Positions 23,701 to 34,870 are shown, counted from the first letter of the stretch. The stretch is DNA of 64,000 bases from Agelas oroides (GCA_949130485.1 OX422199.1:4264402-4328401); one strand, 5' to 3'. Made by a program: numbers and translations. Notes: a model not told the origin generated them from the letters alone.

Positions 23701-26700
23701 GCCTGGGAAGAGGTGACTGTGATTTGCTCACACTGAAGTATTATTTGCTGGCATAAAAATGATTTTTAGTGCCAAAGCATTGGACAATCAGTCATGCTAC
23801 ATTAGTGGGCTCATATCAGTGAAATGCAGGGCAAGCAGTGAGTGCATATACAAAATGTGTATCCACAACCATTCTTCCTAGGAAGCTAGTCTATACTAGT
23901 AAGATGATATCATCATCATGGGGCGAGCCTGAGCGAGCAATACATTGCTGTTTTGTCATGGCACACAAACCATGCATAACAGCAGGGTTTGTCCTGTCTG
24001 TTGTTCCATGAGCATGGTAAGCAAAACTTCATGAAGCCAAGCAGTATAGTGGTCACCAGATATAGATGATCTACATGCTGACAAATTGCAGTCATTACTC
24101 CTGTCAAGGAAGCTACTAAGGCTACACACAAACTTGAATTAAGCTTCACGCTGAAGTCATGAACTGAATCTCTGGCGCTTAACGATTATGCATGGCGCTT
24201 ACCTCAAGGGACCTCAACTATACCGTGTGCGTAATTTGTACCGTTTTAGGCCCGAGTGGTACATGGGGACGAGGCTAGTACCGTCTCTGTGTAGCCTGCC
24301 CTTGTCAGGCTGTCACGGTCCGTAGTTGCCATGCGTGCGTTAACTTGAGTCATCTTCGCTCCGAGTTTCTTTCACGCCGACGCTGCATTCTGGCAGTAGC
24401 TGACGGTAGTCCTTCATCCACAGCGCGCTAGGCACAAGACTATCCGTCTTCGTGAAATATTTAAATGCGCTCATTTAAAATTTACGATATATGAATGCAA
24501 GCAAGCAAGCAAGCATACACACACAGTTTCGCAATGCAGTCACGCTAGTGTGGGGCTCGCTCAGGCTCGCCCCAACTATGCTTATTGCTGAAGCAGCTAC
24601 TAAAGATTTAACAGTCTAAGTACGAAGCTAGAGGGGACCCTCTACCATCCTCTGTTGTCTGCGACCATGAGCAAGCTGTGGTGGCTATGACATGGCAGGC
24701 ACTTGCTAGTGGCTACTTTTTTTTCAAGTTTTACAAGCGGAGACTTCTCTGTTGGAAGTATGTCACTCCACTTACGGTCTGAGATCTCTCTTACAACTGA
24801 CGTCACAATGATTTGTATGTTACTAAAATTGATGCTGTAAAATTATTGCACTGTTCCACATAAATTGAGTTTGAACATACAGTAAGTGATCTGTTCAAAC
24901 AAACAAGTATACACACACACACAAACACACGTGTGCAATGCAGTTCCACTAGTGTGGGACTAGTCTCATGCCCAGACCCTCTTGCACGTGCGAAGAGGGT
25001 CTGGTGTTCTGAGCGACTTTTCTTGTCACAGAGGGCGGAGTCACTCCAAGGATCTGAGAACTCGAATCAGATTGCAGAAGTCGCCATGCATTATGTCTGT
25101 GACGTAAGCGATCATATTTTGAACCTAATCATATACTTATTGATTTTATATGCAGTTTCCCCTATAGAAAAGAGTGCAATTATTTCCAAATTGCACTCTT
25201 ATTGAGCCAGTAATTGCACTCTTATTCACCCAATCAGAAGCACGCACGTTTCAAATCTGACGAATCACGTTATCGCTATAATTATCCCTCGCGACTCACA
25301 CTGGCAACAATATTTTGAAAATGACTACTGTTGTCACAGTTGTCGCTATTTGCTGTAGCTGTAAAGATACCTAGATGCTAGAAATGCTGTAAAAACGGAA
25401 CGAAAATACACCAAAATACGGCATACAAGCGGTGGTGTGTTGGAAAAGTTGAAACTTATAGTCAATGCCGCTCCGCCGGTGCCAAGTTGGGCATGGCTAG
25501 CTACTCATGACTGAACGGACCCGCTGTGCTCTCCTCTTGTGCTAATCTAAACCTGGACGACATTTCACTGTCTCCGGTTTCTGACCTTACGCCTACTGTC
25601 ATGAGCTTCGTAGCTAGGAAAAGCGATACTGTTCAGCTTGCTCGTTTGAGGCGTGGCTTACTCGCTTGTTTTGCAAAGCGCGGTGTTAAAAGATGAGAAG
25701 TATATGATTAATATGCAATCACATGGATTGTTGTACAATTTGGAAATAATTGCACTCACAACAGACATAAATTGCACTCGCTATCGCTCGTGCAATTACT
25801 TTGCCCGTTGCTCGTGCAATTATTCCCAAATTGCACTCGAATCCATGTGATTACCTATACAAATTGGCTGTAGAGAGAGCTTGTCTCGTAGCTTGTTTGT
25901 AGCTGTCCTAAGACACTTCATAGCTTTCTTGAGCTTTTGTAAATCGCTTTGTGCAGCAGCCTATTGACACTGAAATGGCAAAAACTCAAACCCTGATATT
26001 ATTTTCCATTATGGCCATGCCCCTTTTTGTGACAAAATTTTTGTGACAAAAAATGTTGCTCAGAACACCAGACCCTCTTTCCACTTTTAGCATGTGAGGA
26101 GGGGTTTGGGCATGAGACTAGTGTGGGATTAGCTCAGGCTTGCCCCAAGCATGTGACAAAATTACAAGGGGTATTGGCTTTCTTGGTATAGCAACTCACT
26201 TTCAATGTTGCAAACACAATCAGAGCATAGGAGAAGTGGACCCGATGTATGGCTTCTGGTAGTGCATTCTGTACCCTTGGTAGGATGATACTTATCAGCT
26301 CCGTCCTGTTAGCAATTAGCTGCTTGCCAATGCTGATCATCACTCCAGCTGCACCATGTGCATTGGCCATTGCTGCGTCCATTGTTTGGTCACAGTAGTC
26401 TTGTTCCTCCGCTGAGCGATCTTCGACTCGCTGCAGGTGTATAATTGCAGCTCTGGTAATCAGCCTGTTAATAAAGAAAGGAAAGATTTATGTGATAAAA
26501 GGACATGTATTATAATTTCCAATTTCTTTTTCCAATTGAGCTGAATTACTGATCTAACTTACAAAAGTTACCTTGAGTGCTTTGCAAGGCCTTTTAGGGT
26601 AGGTTCATTCATCGAAGTAATAAAGGTTGTTCTTGGGCTGTACTCATACGACATTGTTGCTGCTACCGATTTCTGAAAGTGATGCGTCAATTTGTTGGAA

Positions 26701-27731
26701 ACTTGCTTTAAATCACAAGGGTCATCTAGCACCATGCCAAGAGTTGTCTGTGATGAAAATGCAAATGTTTTGACGTCAGACATTGAGGAGAAGAAGTTTT
26801 CCTGTTGCACACCCATGGTTGAGAGGGCTGCTCTTGTGATTGCGGACTTCCCACACTGAACCTCACCATAAACTAGAGTTGCAGGGACTTTGTTGTAGAT
26901 GTCAATTAAAGCCTCATAGTGTATGGCTAGTATGTAACAGCCCAATACAAGCAAGGCTCCTGGGAAGTTAGTACCATAGTTGGCTTCAAGTGCATCAAGA
27001 AGCTGGGACAGGGGCGCAGCGTTAGAGATAGGTGAAGCCAATGACTTTTTCCTGGGGTCTGCAACAGCACAATCTCCGTGTTTGTCTGGAAGGAACAGAT
27101 CCTTTCTTTTCTGACAAATGTCTCCGAGCCATATGTATGGAGAATCTTGGCATTGGACTCCATCTTCATCAAACTGAACTTGTTCGTTTAAGACCCAAAT
27201 CTTCCTTGCATCCTGAGTGGTTTTTGCAGGTTTTTGGAGGCCCGTTACCTGTGCTGCTATCTTGCATCTCGTATTTGGATCGCGATTTGTAGCACTAAAC
27301 TCATCGATCTTCATCATGAAATAGTCGGTGATATCCTTGTCTGATAGTCGAGAACACTGGGGTCTTGTCGTGTTAAGTGACAGCTGAATGGCCTGAACCC
27401 ACTTCTTCCGACCTCCGTTTATATCGTCTTGGGTGATAAATGCATTCCTAGACAATGATACCAGTGTGAAAAATGAAACATCACCGTGCAACTGGGAAAC
27501 AAGGTTCCGTTACACTGACACACACAGCACACTTAATACTGTAGCTACATATATGATAACGTACCCGAGTGACTCTCCTGTAAAGAAGACAACTTCGCAC
27601 AAGTACCCAAATTTTGGCCCCGCTTCAACTTCATAAAGAATTTTGAGGACAAAGTTGCTACCTTCTCGAATTTCTCGTTCTTCGTCGTACACGACGACAA
27701 CGCGATTGGCCTTCTCGCCTATTCTGGACAT
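20490..27731 (-). CDS. P-loop ATPase with Ser/Thr/Asn repeat and C-terminal PHD finger, eight exons
   Basis: Exons inferred from open frames, splice sites and matching phases: 27731-27561, 27491-26572, 26464-26200, 22788-22594, 22418-22103, 21834-21259, 21057-21025 and 20737-20490, giving about 907 codons. Start ATG at 27731, stop TGA at 20490. Exon 2 has a Walker A motif (GEVQCGKS, about residue 266) and an LGMVLDDP Walker B-like motif 40 residues later. Exon 6 is a 17-residue Ser/Thr/Asn repeat. The last exon is a PHD finger. All junctions keep frame except the first: the best donor (CGG|GTACGT, 27564) does not match phase and the in-phase donor (TAC|GTTATC) is weak, so exon 1 may be mis-joined or frameshifted. 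The gene starts 225 bp after the KDZ stop, same strand. Similar ATPase-like proteins occur in marine invertebrates to my recollection; function is not known to me. The PHD suggests chromatin binding. Confidence 0.72.
21259..21834 (-). CDS. Exon 6 of the ATPase-PHD gene: Ser/Thr/Asn/Asp repeat
   Basis: After a CAG acceptor (21836-21835) the exon encodes about 190 residues dominated by S, T, N and D. A 17-residue unit of the form DSSLTNCGVTDSNSNPT (51 bp) is repeated several times. It is probably a disordered linker between the ATPase and the PHD finger. The donor is TTAG|GTACAT (21258-21257). The reading frame is kept across repeat copies, which suggests it was translated. Confidence 0.65.
22832..23240. 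mobile_element. Tc1/mariner-like short element with TA duplication
   Basis: Both ends carry GTATTTCTTCGA in inverted orientation, next to a TA on each side (22830-22831 and 23241-23242). The interior repeats a motif of the type GAATAGTAGCCGC several times. It is 409 bp with no transposase. It lies in the intron between exons 3 and 4 of the ATPase-PHD gene. Confidence 0.8.
23495..23712. mobile_element. Decayed TAGCCTCG-type element
   Basis: The left end resembles the family terminus with changes (TAGCTTGTTCCTAGGCTCCC). The right end near 23690-23712 shows GGAAGCCTGGGAAGAGG. No target duplication is clear, so the call is tentative. Confidence 0.4.
23920..24573. mobile_element. Inverted-repeat element with GGGGCGAGCCTGAGCGAGC ends
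   Basis: The 19-base terminus GGGGCGAGCCTGAGCGAGC is perfect at the left end and inverted at the right. The 654-bp interior has no transposase and includes AAGC and CA microsatellite sequence near the right end. A second, diverged right end of the same family occurs at 26130-26146. The superfamily is undecided because I find no clear target duplication. Confidence 0.75.
24961..26120. mobile_element. Mutator-like element, TAGTCTC family, 1160 bp, nested
   Basis: It begins TAGTCTCATGCCCAGACCC and ends with the inverted partner GGCATGAGACTA region. It is flanked by GTGTGGGAC (24952-24960) and GTGTGGGAT (26121-26129), a 9-bp duplication with one mismatch. The duplicated site lies inside the right end of a GGGGCGAGCC-type element. 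Inside it, at 25165-25850, a cluster of ATTGCACTC / GAGTGCAAT motifs in both orientations suggests a further nested palindromic element. No transposase is seen. Confidence 0.85.
26572..27491 (-). CDS. Exon 2 of the ATPase-PHD gene: P-loop ATPase domain
   Basis: The exon runs from a TTTCCCAG acceptor (27493-27492) to a CTCAAG|GTAAC donor. It holds a hydrophobic helix pair (GALLVLGCYILAIHYEAL), then Walker A (TLVYGEVQCGKSAITRA), Walker B-like LGMVLDDP and a TTFITSMNE strand with an asparagine in a sensor-1-like position. This order fits AAA+ or superfamily 3 helicase-like ATPases. It is uninterrupted for 306 codons, which argues for recent function. Exon 3 (26464-26200) continues the domain with GVMISIGKQLIANRTEL. 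Confidence 0.75.
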
Positions 27732-27955
27732 GATCCACAGCCAGCTTGACGACTAACGAGCAAAACGATTAGCTACACCTGTCTTCTATGAAGGTTACGA
27801 CGTCGTACCCCGCTTAAGTACTAGTAGTATGTAGTAGACCTCGCAAATCCCGTGCCCGCGCAACCTGCGTATGCACAACGCGCGCGAGAATGAACTTAAT
27901 TGTAATTATATTTCGAAATAGAGATGAACACACAAAATATCAAATGCAGGGGAAC

Positions 27956-28436
27956 TTAAATAACATCCTTAGACTTTACTTTAGGAAGTAGTGGCTTTCT
28001 GTTCATGGCCACACACAATGCAGTATAGTTGTTTCTTCTTGTTACAGTACGATGAAGAAAGAAACAATGATGTGTCTTCGGCATAGCTGATAATATTTTC
28101 TTAAATCAAGATAGCCAAGCAAATGTCTGCTCAGCGCATATTAAGTTAAATTTTGGATTGGATTCCTTTACAGGACTTGGATCATACTGAACGAGGCACC
28201 TTGGATCTTTATGGTTCTTTATATGTAAATTGTCGATAATTTTGGTGACAGACTTCCACATGGTGTGGAAGGGTGGAGAAAGTGGTAGATTTTCTTGAGC
28301 TGCCTTCAGTTGATCAAGGTGGCACATATTGTCATAACACACCACTACATTCTTCCATTCATCTGTAGGGATCGTGCTGAGAGTATGCAGCAGCCACCTT
28401 ATGGTTATTATAAACACCTGGGAGGGTGATTCCGAT
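27956..28436 (-). pseudogene. KDZ exon 6: transposase catalytic core with premature stop
   Basis: The exon starts after a TTTACAG acceptor and completes codon AGA from exon 5 (phase 2), giving RSESPSQVF, a typical KDZ segment. It contains VVCYDNMCHL, KIIDNLHIKNH and EQTFAWLS. TGA at 28106-28108 follows directly. Beyond it the same frame stays open for 49 further codons (FKKILSAMPKTHHCFFLHR and on) until TAA at 27956, which shows that the TGA is a secondary mutation and not the natural end. Confidence 0.85.
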
Positions 28437-28516
28437 CTGTAAATGATAAAGTGCAAAATCTGTCATCTGCTATAGAAGTATTTACTACTGAGCTTCAACA
28501 AAACTAGGTATGACTT

Positions 28517-28845
28517 AGCCATGTTCCCAGGCTACACAAGTGCATTGCTTAGTAGTACAGCAGGTTATAGGTCACTGCACACTAAATTGCTTGGTTACTG
28601 CCAAAAATTTATCTGGGAGGCCCAAGTGCTTTTAAATATCTTTTTGTAGGGTTTCAAGGCCCCCTGCAAGCCAGAACTCAAATCACATGTTAATCACACA
28701 ACTGTATGTGTGGGAACTATCAACAGTTCACCTGCATTTAATTAAGTTCTCTCTACCTTCTGTCTACACATATGCACATGGACTTTTTATGCTTTTATAT
28801 ATTGCAACGTACAGAAGGCTGGGTGGGGGATAGGAACAAGGCTAG
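28517..28845. mobile_element. Decayed TAGCCTCG-type element in KDZ intron 5
   Basis: The left end reads TAGCCATGTTCCCAGGC and the right end ATAGGAACAAGGCTA. Flanks GTATGACT and GGATGGCT share six of eight bases, so a target duplication is possible but weak. Confidence 0.45.
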
Positions 28846-29263
28846 GATGGCTACAAGTTTTTGACTTGTATATAATCAGGATGTACAGAGTCAAAAAACT
28901 GAACTGTATTCTCAATCAGGCAGTACAGCCAGGTGCCAAGTCATCAGCAACAGTCAAATATGTACTTTATGTACCTGTAAAGGGGATGCCAGGCATCAAT
29001 ATGCCCGCATGACCTCACAATAAAGAGGTGCCCCCTACTCCAACACTGCAGCTTTGATCCTTCTCCTGTATCCTTGTTACAAGTGATGTCGTTAGTAGAC
29101 ACAGTGATGCAGTTTCTAAGGATCTCTGGGTTCTTCCTTATGAACTCCTCAGTTCCTGCCATGTATAGGAACAGTTATGACCAGACGTACAACATATGTC
29201 TCAGTAGTGCAACTCTTCACTGTTTAAGTGGGGCTTTTGACTCACACCTTCTAGAATATCACC

Positions 29264-29828
29264 TAGCCTCGTTCCCAGGGTCTTGTGCGGGGGGAGGAGG
29301 AAAGAGAGCCTGGTACACACTGTTCGCGCATGCGCCAAGTTCCCTTGGTAACCTGCATACTACTCCGCTACAATAAAATTACGGTTTACCTGCTGAAAAG
29401 CCGCAATGAATGGTTATACTCTCTGTGGGACACATACGGGCGGTTTTGAAGTCAAAAGCAATATTGCTTTGACGGTAATGGTCTGCATTGCTTCATTCGA
29501 GGCGATCGGTGAACTTCAAAGGGAAAGATTGCGTCATTCACGTGCCACAGCGTTTAGCTGGAATGGACGAGAGCGTGGACAACTCCTGCAAGCGAAGAGC
29601 TGAGTACCTTTGTCGCTCCCTCGTCATCGTCTACACAGAGCGTAGTCAGTGGCAGGCATCTTTTATACGGGATAAATCAGCGTGCCTCGTGGAGGTTAGT
29701 GTAATAATGGGACATATTTTATGGAAATTTCCAAATTCCCAGAAATCCTGGGGAACTGAGCATTCGCAAACAGTGTGTACCAGGCTCTTCTTCCTCCGCC
29801 CATGCACAAGAGCCTGGGAACAAGGCTA
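29264..29828. mobile_element. Mutator-like short element, TAGCCTCG family
   Basis: The ends are TAGCCTCGTTCCCAGG and CCTGGGAACAAGGCTA. The flanks GAATATCACC (29254-29263) and GAATATTACC (29829-29838) form a 10-bp duplication with one mismatch. Its subterminal block GGAGGAGGAAA with GCGCATGCGC links it to the RecQ-carrying element at 3191-4179. It sits 100 bp upstream of KDZ exon 5, inside the intron. Confidence 0.88.
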
Positions 29829-29970
29829 GAATATTACCCTGAAGTGGTCCAGATGTTGCCATGGAAACCATTGTGTAAACAAGGGCTTCCTTTGAAAAGG
29901 ATCTGCCATTATGACAAGTTGCCATGAAAACAATCACTGGGTTAAGAGAGAAACGTTTTCTGTAGAACCC

Positions 29971-30360
29971 TAGCCTCGTTCCCAGGCCCCACCCAGCTTT
30001 CCGTCGCTTGCAGTACAAAAAAGCGGGGAGAGCCCGGTATCTTTTCTCACATGAGCATGACGTAATTGGAAAATAGCGAAAATTTTCAGAACAAACAGGC
30101 TGTGTTTCGTGTATTGTTCAACCGACTACACGCTCAACGCTCGGTGTATACGACAAACGCCCTCCGCTAGCTAGATACGAGCGGTAAGTTACCTGCCACA
30201 TGTACGTTGGCTCTTTTTGCTATTCTGGGCCCTGTGCACCCACACACAATTAAACCCTTTCTATCCTGACATCACTCACGTGAGAAAAGATACCAGGCCC
30301 TCTCCCGCTTTTCCATACTGACAGCGATGGAAAGCTGGGCGGGGCCTGGGAATGAGGCTA
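29971..30360. mobile_element. Mutator-like short element, TAGCCTCG family
   Basis: The ends are TAGCCTCGTTCCCAGGCCCC and GGGGCCTGGGAATGAGGCTA. The flanks GTAGAACCC (29962-29970) and GTGGAACCC (30361-30369) differ by one base. Subterminal sequence closely resembles that of the copy at 1322-1918 (AGCTTTCCGTCGCTTGCAGTAC). Confidence 0.9.
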
Positions 30361-31944
30361 GTGGAACCCTATATACTAAGGTTTCCATGGCAAACACTGA
30401 AACTCCCCAGGGTGCTATTTTAAAGCATATGAATGAACCTCACAGTTATAACAGTGTAACATTGTGTCCTCAGCAGGCGCTCATGGGTGCTTACAGATCA
30501 TGCAAGCATCACTAACCATGGGTACTTACAGCTCATGCTGTATCAATAACAGATCTGTAAAATAGCTGCTGTTATAATATACATGAGCTCAGTGACAATA
30601 TTGAAACCACTAGCTACTGTTTCAATATGCGATTACAGGGAGGGTTCTATGAGTATAAAACTGTCAAAATTGTGGGGTAGGTACTTGCCCAGCACAATAC
30701 AGTATATTGGATACCTGTATATCACATACCCTGATCACTTGCAACAGGATGTTTAGTAGACATAACTGTATGTGCAGTTATCTCCCCTGCAAGTACAGAG
30801 TCAAGTTACACATACTGTCATCTTCCATGTGCATATGCGAATTAGGATTGACCACTAAATTAGCGATTAGAGACAGCATACTTTACATACAAATGGATAA
30901 AAGCAAAATTGGTTAACACTTAGGATGTGAAGCACCAATTTATTCCCACACAGGCTGTACACGTGTAGCGCGATGGAGCTTACGCGGTAAGTAGTGAAGC
31001 CAACCGAGGTTTTAGGGTAAATCCCTGCCCGGTGAGTAGTACTAAGTGTAGACCACACCTTTCCACTTACATCACACGCGGGAAGGTAGGAAGGGGCGGT
31101 GCTAGTTCGTGATCGTTCGTGAATTATGAGAAGGGCCATCAAACGTGAAACTTTTTCTTCAACATAGGAAGCAAGTGGCTTCCAGATTTCACATAAGGCA
31201 GGAATACTAGCTTCAAATAACTTGGAAAAGGACTTAGTCAGTCAGAGCTGTTCGTAGCAAATGAGAAGCGCCGTTTCAAATTGCTGGTAAGCTACAAGAT
31301 GTACACCTACAGATAATGATTTCAAACACGTACAAATCGCTTACCTAGCAGTGATCAGCAACTTAGATAAACTATAGTCCAGCCTAGTTACACGCTATGT
31401 GTGCAAGCCAGCAGGCCTAAGCAACGCTTGTCACTTTGACCTTAGACAGATAAATTCTTAATAAACGAATTAACTTCCACGTGCAAAGTATTACTGCAAA
31501 TAAGGGTGTTTATGTACTGGTTTACGTGGCATAGTTATAATACAATTAGCATTATATTATCAGTGGTAACCTTACTTGTCTGTGGTCCCTTGAATTATCT
31601 GAACAGGGTTCCATGCATTTTAATTAATGCACACCATACACATGCATGATCTATGGCTATTTCTGCGAGTAAATACAAATGATGTTCTTGCAATAAAGAG
31701 TTTGCAAACTAGATTGTTTGAATTAAGGGAAGAGCAACCCATGCAAAAACGGGATTTCAATCATTGCCGATACCCGATGAAGAAAGATAAGCTGGGTGAA
31801 AATACAATTGTTGACTTGGACAATGGGATAGCATCAACAATGGTAGCATGGCCATGAAAAAGAAACAACGCAGGGTAACGTGCTTAGTTATAATTATGGT
31901 GCACTAGACCACAGACTGTATTCGGGCGTCTCTAATCACTGAAC

Positions 31945-32632
31945 TGGAATATGGAATGGAACGATGGAATGGAAAATGGAATGGAACAGTGAACGTACAC
32001 TGTTATAAGTAACTCGTGTAACTGGCACTGCTCAGTCTAGGTTGAACTACCTAGTGTATCTCTAGGGCTGTTATCTCACCGCAGAAAATGAGCAAGTATG
32101 GTCATGCTTCTATATCCAAGCATGGTACTGTTGCTAGCTCATCGTAGGGTGCTTTGTTATTGTAGTCTTGCAAAGCCAGACTCTCGAACGAAAAACAAGG
32201 GTCTGGCTTCACAAGACTATAGTTATAGTCTTCGTAGACAAACTTGAATGTGCTTGATGGCAGAAATTAGTGCTCGTTCCTCAGTTTCTTCGCTTCGGTT
32301 CTTTGTCTGTGCACCTCAATCCTTGGTCACTCCTAGGTCTCACAATCTTAGTATAGCGGCCTTCCTTAACAGTAGTAAGCGTGGCTCCTATGCATGGTAC
32401 TGGTCTCCGGGGACCCTGAGTTCTGACCGTGACATCATGATACCAGACAAGGAAGAATGCTGGCAACATGCACTGGACTTGCTCATACAGCCTCTGCGGT
32501 GAGATAAGAGCCCTAGACACATAGTAGCTAGCTGAACCTTGAAGAACAGCGCCAGCTACACGAGTTAGCTGTAACTATGTACATTCACCGTTCCATTCCA
32601 TTTTCCATTCCACTGTTCCATTCCATATTCCA
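31945..32632. mobile_element. Long-inverted-repeat element with GGAAT-rich ends
   Basis: About 145 bp at each end are inverted copies: TGGAATATGGAATGGAAC at the left and its reverse complement at the right, running inward to a shared CTGCGGTGAGATAA block. The interior has an 84-codon plus-strand frame without a domain. The element lies in the intron between KDZ exons 4 and 5 and is itself hit by a 57-bp element. Confidence 0.75.
32163..32219. mobile_element. 57-bp miniature TAGTC-family element
   Basis: The ends TAGTCTTGCAAAGCCAGAC and its inverted partner ending CAAGACTA fit the TAGTC family. The flanks TTGTTATTG and TAGTTATAG match at seven of nine bases. It is nested in the element at 31945-32632. 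Confidence 0.6.
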
Positions 32633-32825
32633 TTCAAATACTCTATATATTCGTACACTGTTTCTCGGAATATTCGGTATTTTTCATACTCTATTCAAAT
32701 CGTAGAATTTTGTATGAATTATTAGAAATTATACGGTAATTCTGTAAGCTTTTTCACTCCACAAAACTGTGATTACCAGTATAAGCCTACGTCAAGGGTG
32801 TAAAAATAAGAACACATACACATAC

Positions 32826-33053
32826 CGTTCTTTTCTTTGTACTGCAGATAACCTCTCAATGATGTTGGGACGTTCTTCTCTGTAGCAAGTTGGCAATGTT
32901 GGAGACAAAATGCTTTCGATGGTTGTGGTTCATTTGTACAGACATCAGGAAAATTCAGTTGTGGGAAGCCTTCAACGGTGGTTTTCACTGGGTACATACA
33001 GTGGGTGAATCCCAATTTCCAATTTCCATCCAAGGTCCAGCAGTGACCACAAC
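32826..33053 (-). pseudogene. KDZ exon 4: cysteine-cluster exon
   Basis: Acceptor CATCAG at 33055-33054 and donor AACG|GTATGT. It encodes CGHCWTLDGNWKLGFTHC, then VCTNEPQPSKAFCLQHC, which look like a zinc-binding cluster. The exon joins exon 5 in phase (G|GA) giving KNGTEEFIRKNPE. No internal stop. Confidence 0.75.
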
Positions 33054-33232
33054 CTGATGATCATTTATTGCAGGTAGTTAAGTAACACCTTACAGTTTTC
33101 AATCTTGTATACACTTACCACAAACACAATGTTTTTAACAAACATTCTCCTTCTTAATTCATAAATATATTGATGCCATGTTTTATTTTCCTTACCCTAC
33201 CCCCAACTTTTCCTAACCCTAACCTTTCTCAC

Positions 33233-33433
33233 TGCAAGATATGTTCGGTGTATGGGGATATGAACTCCCAGCCCTCTCCACTTCAAGTTTCTGCATAACA
33301 AGTTCTCAATCTGCATCATTTCGAAAGGTATACAGACGCTGCTTGTTGCTCTCCTGTAACTCACACTCAAGTTCAGCATTGAAGTATGCATCTGATACAT
33401 GCTTACGGCTTAGTCCAGTGCAAAATCCATATC
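33233..33433 (-). pseudogene. KDZ exon 3, contains premature TGA
   Basis: It follows a TGTGTAG acceptor and encodes GYGFCTGLSRKHVSDAYF and on to YTFRNDAD, then TGA at 33306-33308, then a further 24 codons open (ELVMQKLEVERAG) until the donor TGCA|GTGAGA. Phases at both borders agree only if the exon runs through the TGA, so the stop is read as a nonsense mutation. Confidence 0.65.
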
Positions 33434-33782
33434 CTACACAGTATGAAAAGGGATAAAAGTAAATTTCTCAATGTGTGCAGATGATGTTGGCTACAATTTT
33501 GTTATGAGTTACACTAAAGGCTTATTGAGCTGCCATAGGCAGATACTGTAGGCGCTCTAAATATGTGTTGCTCTAATTCCACGTCAAAATTAACAATATA
33601 GAAGCTGCATTTTCTAATTTTGTGTCAATTGGCAAAAAAATTCAACACAGGTACTTTCTAATGTTGCATCGTTGACATCGTTCCACAAACTGTCATTGTA
33701 AGCTGTCTACTGGCAGGTTTAATAGATGGTCACAACGCACAGTTATCACAAGTGCAAGAAGTGACAACAATGGCTTCTTGCA

Positions 33783-34262
33783 GTGCATCTCTTTGAGTGG
33801 AAAGTTACATTCGGGGATAGCATGGGCAAATTCTCTATTAACGTGCGGGAAGGAGAGAACTTGCGTGACGGCTACACTGTAGCTATTTTAGCAGCCATGG
33901 GTTTCTTGCTCTCACAAGTACCGTTTCAACGTTCATGGTTCGATTTTCACACTCTAATATTGACTCACATTCGAACCTTGCGTCACATTAAGCAAAATTT
34001 TTGTGAGCAACTTTCTATTCGTGCGTCATTCAGTGATAATAATGTCTCCTTTTTTGATATATGCTGCAGGCATCGCTTGCAGGCAATGTACGCTTCACTC
34101 ATAAGTAACATTTTCGCTCTGACTTTCCAGAACGAGCACAGTTTTCGAAGACGGCGAAGAGAGAAGCTTGAGAGGAGTAGCTGGAGCATGAAAGTTTACT
34201 GTATGAGGGCTGCAAGTTGTGAAGACAAACCTGGCTACTTACAGAACGCAGATGGCAGCTGA
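33783..34262 (+). other. 159-codon plus-strand open frame in KDZ intron 2, unrecognised
   Basis: The frame is opposite to the surrounding gene. Its product is basic near the end (FRRRRREKLERS) but has no domain that I recognise. It may be chance. A GAGCAC-type motif and no clear splice or promoter signals were seen. Confidence 0.2.
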
Positions 34263-34488
34263 GATTCCTTGACAGTTAAATAGTTGACGGTGTATTGAAT
34301 ATCCCGTGTAGCAACTTTTCGACACCTCTCCTATTTGTGTAAGAACTATGCATGACAGTGTGTTCCGAATCAATAGAAGTCAGCAGGAGTCGCAGATAGC
34401 GGCTAAGATCCTTTGACAGTTGAGTAGTTGACGGTGTATTGATCATCTGTAGCGACTTTTCGAGGCCTCTCCTATTTGTGTAAGATTC
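34260..34488. repeat. Spaced direct duplication of ~85 bp in KDZ intron 2
   Basis: The sequence from about 34260 to 34347 (including TAGTTGACGGTGTATTGA and CCTCTCCTATTTGTGTAAGA) is repeated at about 34404-34488 with several changes, an offset of about 144 bases. Confidence 0.75.
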
Positions 34489-34870
34489 AAATCTTTTGCC
34501 CACCATACTTGGAATGCAACTAACCTTTCATCACATTAACCTTGCTCTCTTCCATCTGTTGTTGATACATTTCAAAGAGAACCTCACTAAAACCAGCAAA
34601 GGACACCCAACAGTGAAGGCTGTAGAGGAGATATACAAAGGAAAGTAAAATAGACTGTATGTCAGTTCTTAACGGAAAAACAGACACTTTCTGACCAGTT
34701 CTTACATTTGTCCAAGTAAAGTAACTTTAGTCAGAAAACTGTCTGAATGCATGTGAGTTGAAGGATTAACTTTTTTGGACCATTACCACATACTAGACTG
34801 ACAAAATCTTGAAGCTGCATGCAATATATTTTTTAACAACAAGCCATCTCGGCTACAATTTTACCCATAC

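Noticed and set aside
24480-24940. AAGC and CA repeats as a separate regulatory feature
   Set aside because: They are ordinary microsatellites near element ends, with no evidence of function.
29406-29829. Two overlapping plus-strand frames in the 29264 element
   Set aside because: They start or end in the element's inverted repeats and resemble no known transposase.
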